A stretch of DNA of 64,000 nucleotides from Myxocyprinus asiaticus (lineage: Eukaryota; Chordata; Actinopteri; Cypriniformes; Catostomidae): NCBI RefSeq assembly GCF_019703515.2, contig NC_059347.1:26552501-26616500 (forward strand). The letters are read 5' to 3'. Shown in pieces: positions 40,901 through 46,900 of the stretch. The notes under the pieces were generated by a model. It searched no databases. It was not told the origin of the DNA and saw nothing but the letters and a program-made list of their open reading frames with translations. How positions within the stretch are numbered: the stretch's first letter is position 1; every line of letters starts with the position of its first letter. The translations under genes were made by a program, and so were the position numbers.

Positions 40901-43900
40901 TACATGTAACGGGATTACGTATTTAAAATACAAAATATAAGTAACTGTATTCCACTACAGTTACAATTTAAATCATTGGTAATTAGAATACAGTTACATT
41001 CAAAAAGTATTTTGATTACTGAAGAGATTACTTTGCATTTTATTGTCATTTGTATCATTTAATATTTAGTCCTTTCAGATGGAAAACATTTATACATATA
41101 AATGATGCGATACAAAGTGCATTTGAACAGCAGTGAAACACTTTCTTATGATGTGTTACATTCATACGAGCAGACAGAGAAGTAAGTTTGAAGTAAGTTT
41201 GGAGCAGAAGAAATAGAAATAAACCTTGTGTAAATTGTCAGCTTTACTCTAAGCTAAAATGCTATTTCTAGCCAATTTACATGCACGTTACCAGGCACGA
41301 TCATATTTTTTTATATTATATTTTTTTTTTTCAAGAAAATTCACTTTGGATCATAATTTCTTTTTTCTAGTAAGACCTTTGATATTAGGGCAAAAATAGT
41401 ATTCTTGATAATAATTTTTGCATCGTTTTCCTGTAAAAATATCTAAAAATCATTAAAACAAGATCAATTTGATCAACTTGTTTTGAATCTTGTTTTAGAA
41501 GCAACACTGCATAAGATATTTAGGTTTTTCAGAGAATGTATTTTTAACATGTGTATTTTGTCTTACTGTACTGGCAGAGTTTTTATAGTCAAAACAAGTG
41601 AAAAAATCTACCAGTGCTGAAGAAGTAATCCAAAATATTTAGAATACGTTACTGACCTTGAGTAATCTAACGAAATACGTTACAAATTACATTTTACAGC
41701 ATGGATTCTGTAATCTGTAGTGGAATACATTTCAAAAGTAACCCTCCCAACCCTGGTTATTTAGAATACCTGACCAATTAGGGTGCTTTCACACTAGAAC
41801 TTTTGGTGCGCACCTGGGTTAGAATGATGTCAAAGTTCGTTCGTTTGGATCATGTGAACGCTGTTTACCCGTGAACCACACCCTAGTCCACTTGAAAAGG
41901 TGGTCTGGGGTATGGTTCATGTGAACTCCAGTACAGTTCGCTGCTGATATGAATGGAATCATATCAAATCATGGAAGTGAACCGCTTGTGATGACGAATA
42001 ATTCACGTCTTTGCAGGCTTCCGATTGCAAATATTATAGTATAATGCATTTCTCACGCCTGCTTGTGTCCAAATAAATCCCCTTTGGAGAGCAGCTCACA
42101 TTCTTCACATCTCTTGCAATGCATCCACGGGCTCACGGCAGACAAACGGTAATATTCATCACATCATTGCACATTCAATGCATCAGCGACAGATAAACAG
42201 AAGTGTCATTCTTTGCATGTAAAGTTTTGGTGGTAAATCCAAAGAAATTAGTACTTTAATAACACAGCAAAGCTGATGTCTTCTTGAGTTGTAGCCTAGT
42301 TACAGTGGTAAACAGCTGCCGCTTGTACTCACATAGATGATGCAATCAGAACACGGTTCAGACTGAAATAATATGACGTGAACAGAGACCAGCAGGGGAG
42401 GGGGGAAGAAACGAACCCGGGTGCGGTCCAAGCCATTGAACCATGTGTGAAAGCACCCTTAGAGACAATGATGTGCTGCTAATCCCAGCCCATTTTAGGA
42501 TTCACACAATGTGTTTGTATGGATTAAATTTAAAATGAAATGTTTTTAGTTTAACCTTTATCAAACAATGGTGTGGTTTTGTTTTGTTTTTTTACAAATT
42601 TGCGATTATGTGATTTCAATGCCATTTTCAGAATGGAAGGCTGAATGTTTGGGCATGGAAATTAGCTTTCAAATCATGGAAAAGTCATGGAAATTCATTG
42701 GTTGAAAAGAGTGGGAACCCAGACATGTTTTTTTTTTTTTACCATAAGATTTAAGATTTTGTGTAGCATGTTGTGTAATTCTCTCCCCTTTAGGGAACAG
42801 AGAGTCACTGGTGTCATGGTCTTCATTCTCACTGGTCTGTCAGTCTTCATGTCTCCTATCCTCAAGGTAATGATACATTCAGTAGTATCATGCTTGTACC
42901 ATGGTTTTATTTGTCTGTTCTTAAAAGCATGTCACAGTGTAACATGGCTTTGAATTGTTTCTCATAGTTCATACCCATGCCGGTGCTGTATGGAGTGTTC
43001 CTCTACATGGGAGTTGCCTCACTTAATGGAGTACAGGTTAGTTACCAAAGACATAGAGTTCATCCAAATGGACACATCTGTAAGTGTTGAAATATAGGTG
43101 TGTGAGGAAGATTTATTCTGGATCAATCCACAAAAAAAAAAAAAAAAATGGAATTTTGAATTAATTATTAAAATCACATAGGACAAAATATTACAGATAC
43201 ATTATATGGCCAAATGTTTCTTGACACCCCTTTATAGTTAACGTTTTTATTTTCCATTAATTCCTGTGAAGACAAATCTTAATGCTACAGCATACAGTAG
43301 CATTCTAAAGAATTGTGTTTTTCCAACTTTGTGGTATCAGTTTGGGAAGGGCCCTTTTCTGTTCCAGCATGACAATGCCCCTGTGCACAAAGTGAGGTCC
43401 ATAAAGAAATAATGGACTTAGTCTGGTGTAATAGAACTTGACAGGCCTACACAAAGCCCAGACCTGAACTCCATTGAAAACCTTTGGGATTAATTGGACA
43501 CCAGCTGCGAGTCAGGGTCCATCACCTAACATCAATGCCTGACCTCACTGATGCTCTTGTGTCATAATAGAAGCAAATCCATGCATTTATATTCCAACGT
43601 CAAGTGGAAAGCCTTCCAGAAGAGTAAAAGATTTATAATAGCTAAGAGTGGGATCAATCTCTGTCCTTTTGAAATTAAATGTTCAACAAGCACATATGAA
43701 TGTTGATGTTCAGGTGTCCACAAACTTTTGCCCATATAGTGTGAGTGTCATGTGGTGTACTGTACAACCTTTAAAAAATGGCACGGAGAGTGCACCTGCA
43801 GTGGCACTGTACTACGAAAAGAGCACTTGCACTGTGCAAACTGTACATAGGAGCCTTGAGATAAGTTTAACTGTCAATGACCCAGTCTGCATCATAAAAT

Positions 43901-46900
43901 ATTTTTAAAGGGAATAAATATAATTGCAGGAACCACAATTGCTGAACAGTCATTCTTTACTCGAAAGTTGTTCTCACGTACAGCCAAGGCTGATTGACAC
44001 TGAGAAAGTGCAGTATTGATGCAGTATTTCGTTTATACAGAACGAAAGCCACAGAGCAAACATAAGCTGCATTTCTATTGGCAAACCAGAACAGATGTAT
44101 TTTAGTATGCCTTTTATGTATCTTTACATAGAATTTGGCAATTAGCCACCTTATCTGGCAAAAGAGAAGCTGTTCTTTCTGAAATATTGACATCGAAAAA
44201 AATTTCAATTGGATCATGACTATCTTAATCAAAATAGATTTGAACGATGAGGTACCTAAAGATTCCCATCCCTACTGGGAAATGCTTAGGCCTTTATTTT
44301 TGCTCTTTTGTTCTCAGTTCATGGACCGGCTGAAGCTGCTACTCATGCCTGCCAAACACCAGCCAGACCTGGTCTACCTGCGACATGTTCCACTGAGGAA
44401 GGTTCATCTCTTCACTTTCGTCCAGCTGCTCTGCCTAGCGCTTCTCTGGCTCCTCAAATCCACTGTGGCGGCCATCATCTTCCCTGTCATGGTTAGTCAC
44501 ATGCTGCCATCCCCTACTCTCAAGGAGTGGCAGTAGATTTTGATGTATGTCTTTTTGAATCCTTTGAAAGTTTTAACAAAATTAAATGTTGAAAGCAACT
44601 GTGACTGAGATACTAAGAGCATCTGACTCACTTAGAGCAGGGTTCCCATGGTCATGGAAATATTAGGGTCTGCTGAAGTTGTGATTTCCAGGTAAATGTC
44701 ATGGAAAGTAAGAGAATCTTGGAAATATCATAGAAGTTTATATAGTCAGTATACATTATTCTAGTTACGCTCACCTCTAAAACATTTAATTAGCCAAAAA
44801 TTGCTCAGTGACTAATACAATCTTTATCCTTATCCAGTATTCATGAAGGACTGCATAAGTTATGAAAATTCATTGGTCAAAAGGACAGGGAACCCTATAA
44901 AAGGAAGTTTAGTCTAATGCAGTTTACTTGATCCAATTCTTTTAACCCACAATAAAATAGACTAAAGTTAGAGAATGTGTTGTCATGATGTCACCAATAA
45001 TATCAACAGACACTGAACAGCAAACTGCCATGCATTTTAAAGTTGAAGTGTCTAATTTCTGCGCTACTATCGCCACCAAATGGAATTGTAAAAATAATTG
45101 TTTTCAAACATCTTTCTAAATATGACCCCTGTCTGCTGTTGATAGAACCAACAAATAGTCTCACCCCTGTCTCACGCCAAGGTTTGAGTCAATGTTGTTG
45201 TGTCAGGCTGGATGGGTCGCTCAAAACAAAGAGAGGAATGTTTAATGTGCCAAAGAGTCCTTCAAAAATGTACCTACAAATGGTTTACTTATAGTTGTCC
45301 CTGCATATTATGCTGGAATAAGAGAAATAGGCAAATTGTATCTATTTCTTACTCTATAGTGCACATTAACTGAAACTGTATTTTCATTGGTCAGATCTTG
45401 GCTCTGGTTGCTGTGAGGAAGGCATTGGACTATGTCTTCTCTCAGCATGACCTCAGCTTCCTGGATGATGTGATACCTGAGAAGGAGAAGAAAAAGAAAG
45501 AGGATGAGAAGAAAAAGAAAAAGAAGAAACAAGGGAGCATAGAGAGTGACGTGGAAGATGTGAGTGTTTGTGGCTAATATAATATCAGTAATTTAAAGAC
45601 TTTGGACTCTGCAAAGCAGTTAACTTATTTGGTATATTTTTAATAGACAAGTGTGCTTTTATTTGATTGATTTATTATATTTATTTATCATTGACATGAA
45701 AAACTTATCAGATCTTTGTGTCTATAATTAAATAGATACTATCAATAATTAACGTATGCACCAAAGTGTTCGGGTTTATATCCAGGAATAAAATTCCTCA
45801 TGCAGGAAAAGTGAGCCCCCATTTTAAAAGCACTCTAGGTCTTTAGATATTTTTATCTTATACATATTAGCTCAGGAAAAAGGCAAAAAAAAAGCATGAG
45901 CTTTCTTATGTGCCCTTGTTATTTACTGACAGAAATGCGAATCTGATTGAACTGGTTTTCTTAATGGTGTCAATACTCTATATCACACTGAGTAGTGTTT
46001 ATTATAGTAAAGCACTCAACAACTAAAAAAGGCCAGTCACAGTACACATCTTTTAACAATAGACTATGGAATGCTCAATAAATATGTTAAGCATTGAAAT
46101 GTAGAGAAGGGGTGTGAACTATTATGGTGCATGTAGATTTAGCTCCTAAAGCTGTTTTTGATGGTTTCTTCCTGTGCAGTCTGATTACCCTTTCAATGAA
46201 AACGTCCCCAGCATTAAAATCCAAATGGACATGATGGAGCAGGAGCCTTTTTTAGGAGATAAGGCCTCCGACAGTGAGTAGACCAGATGTGGGACCTCCC
46301 ATCAACTTCTAAGATCTTTAGAGAACCCAAGGAGATGCTCTCTAACCTCCTTTTTAATTCAGCATGACTTTTTAACTTTTGTGTGCAGTGCACAATTCCA
46401 CTGGCTCTTGTCACATTATGTCTGTGGAGTTTGTCATTCATTCATGGCCTTTGACAGCTTCATAATCTCTAACTGTCCTTTCACAATCCCCTTTTCTTTA
46501 GTTTTGCATTTCAGTTTACTGTGACTGTTGAAGTGACTGGAACATAAACTGGATTCTGGGATGCTTTAACCTTTTTAAATCTCTTTGAATATTTGTAGCT
46601 GATTTGTTCACACTTTCATCTGTCTTTCCAAATGCTGGTCTGTCAGTTCTCATCATGTAAAGGGATAAATGCAGGACGTACCACTTCTTTTACAATTACT
46701 AAATCAAAGTAATCAATTTAAATCAGTTGGAATCCTTTAAAACAGGGGTTCCTAACCTTTTTTGTCACGAAACCCCTATATTAAAAAAAAATGATCTACT
46801 TAAAGCAACGCTATTCTATCAAATGAATATAATTAATTTTATAAAACCTTGCTTTAGGATAGATAAAACCAGTTATTTCAATGTGCATTTTTCTTTCTTC

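Larger units (their letters stand above)
40647..42720. mobile_element. hAT-like outer element of a three-layer nest
   Basis: Left end TAGGGTTCCCACGGTCACGG, right end GAAAAGAGTGGGAACCC. Identical AGACATGT flanks at 40639-40646 and 42721-42728 give an 8-bp target duplication. Its own sequence is about 0.5 kb; the rest is two later insertions. Short relatives occur at 27270, 34892 and 44638. Confidence 0.8.
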
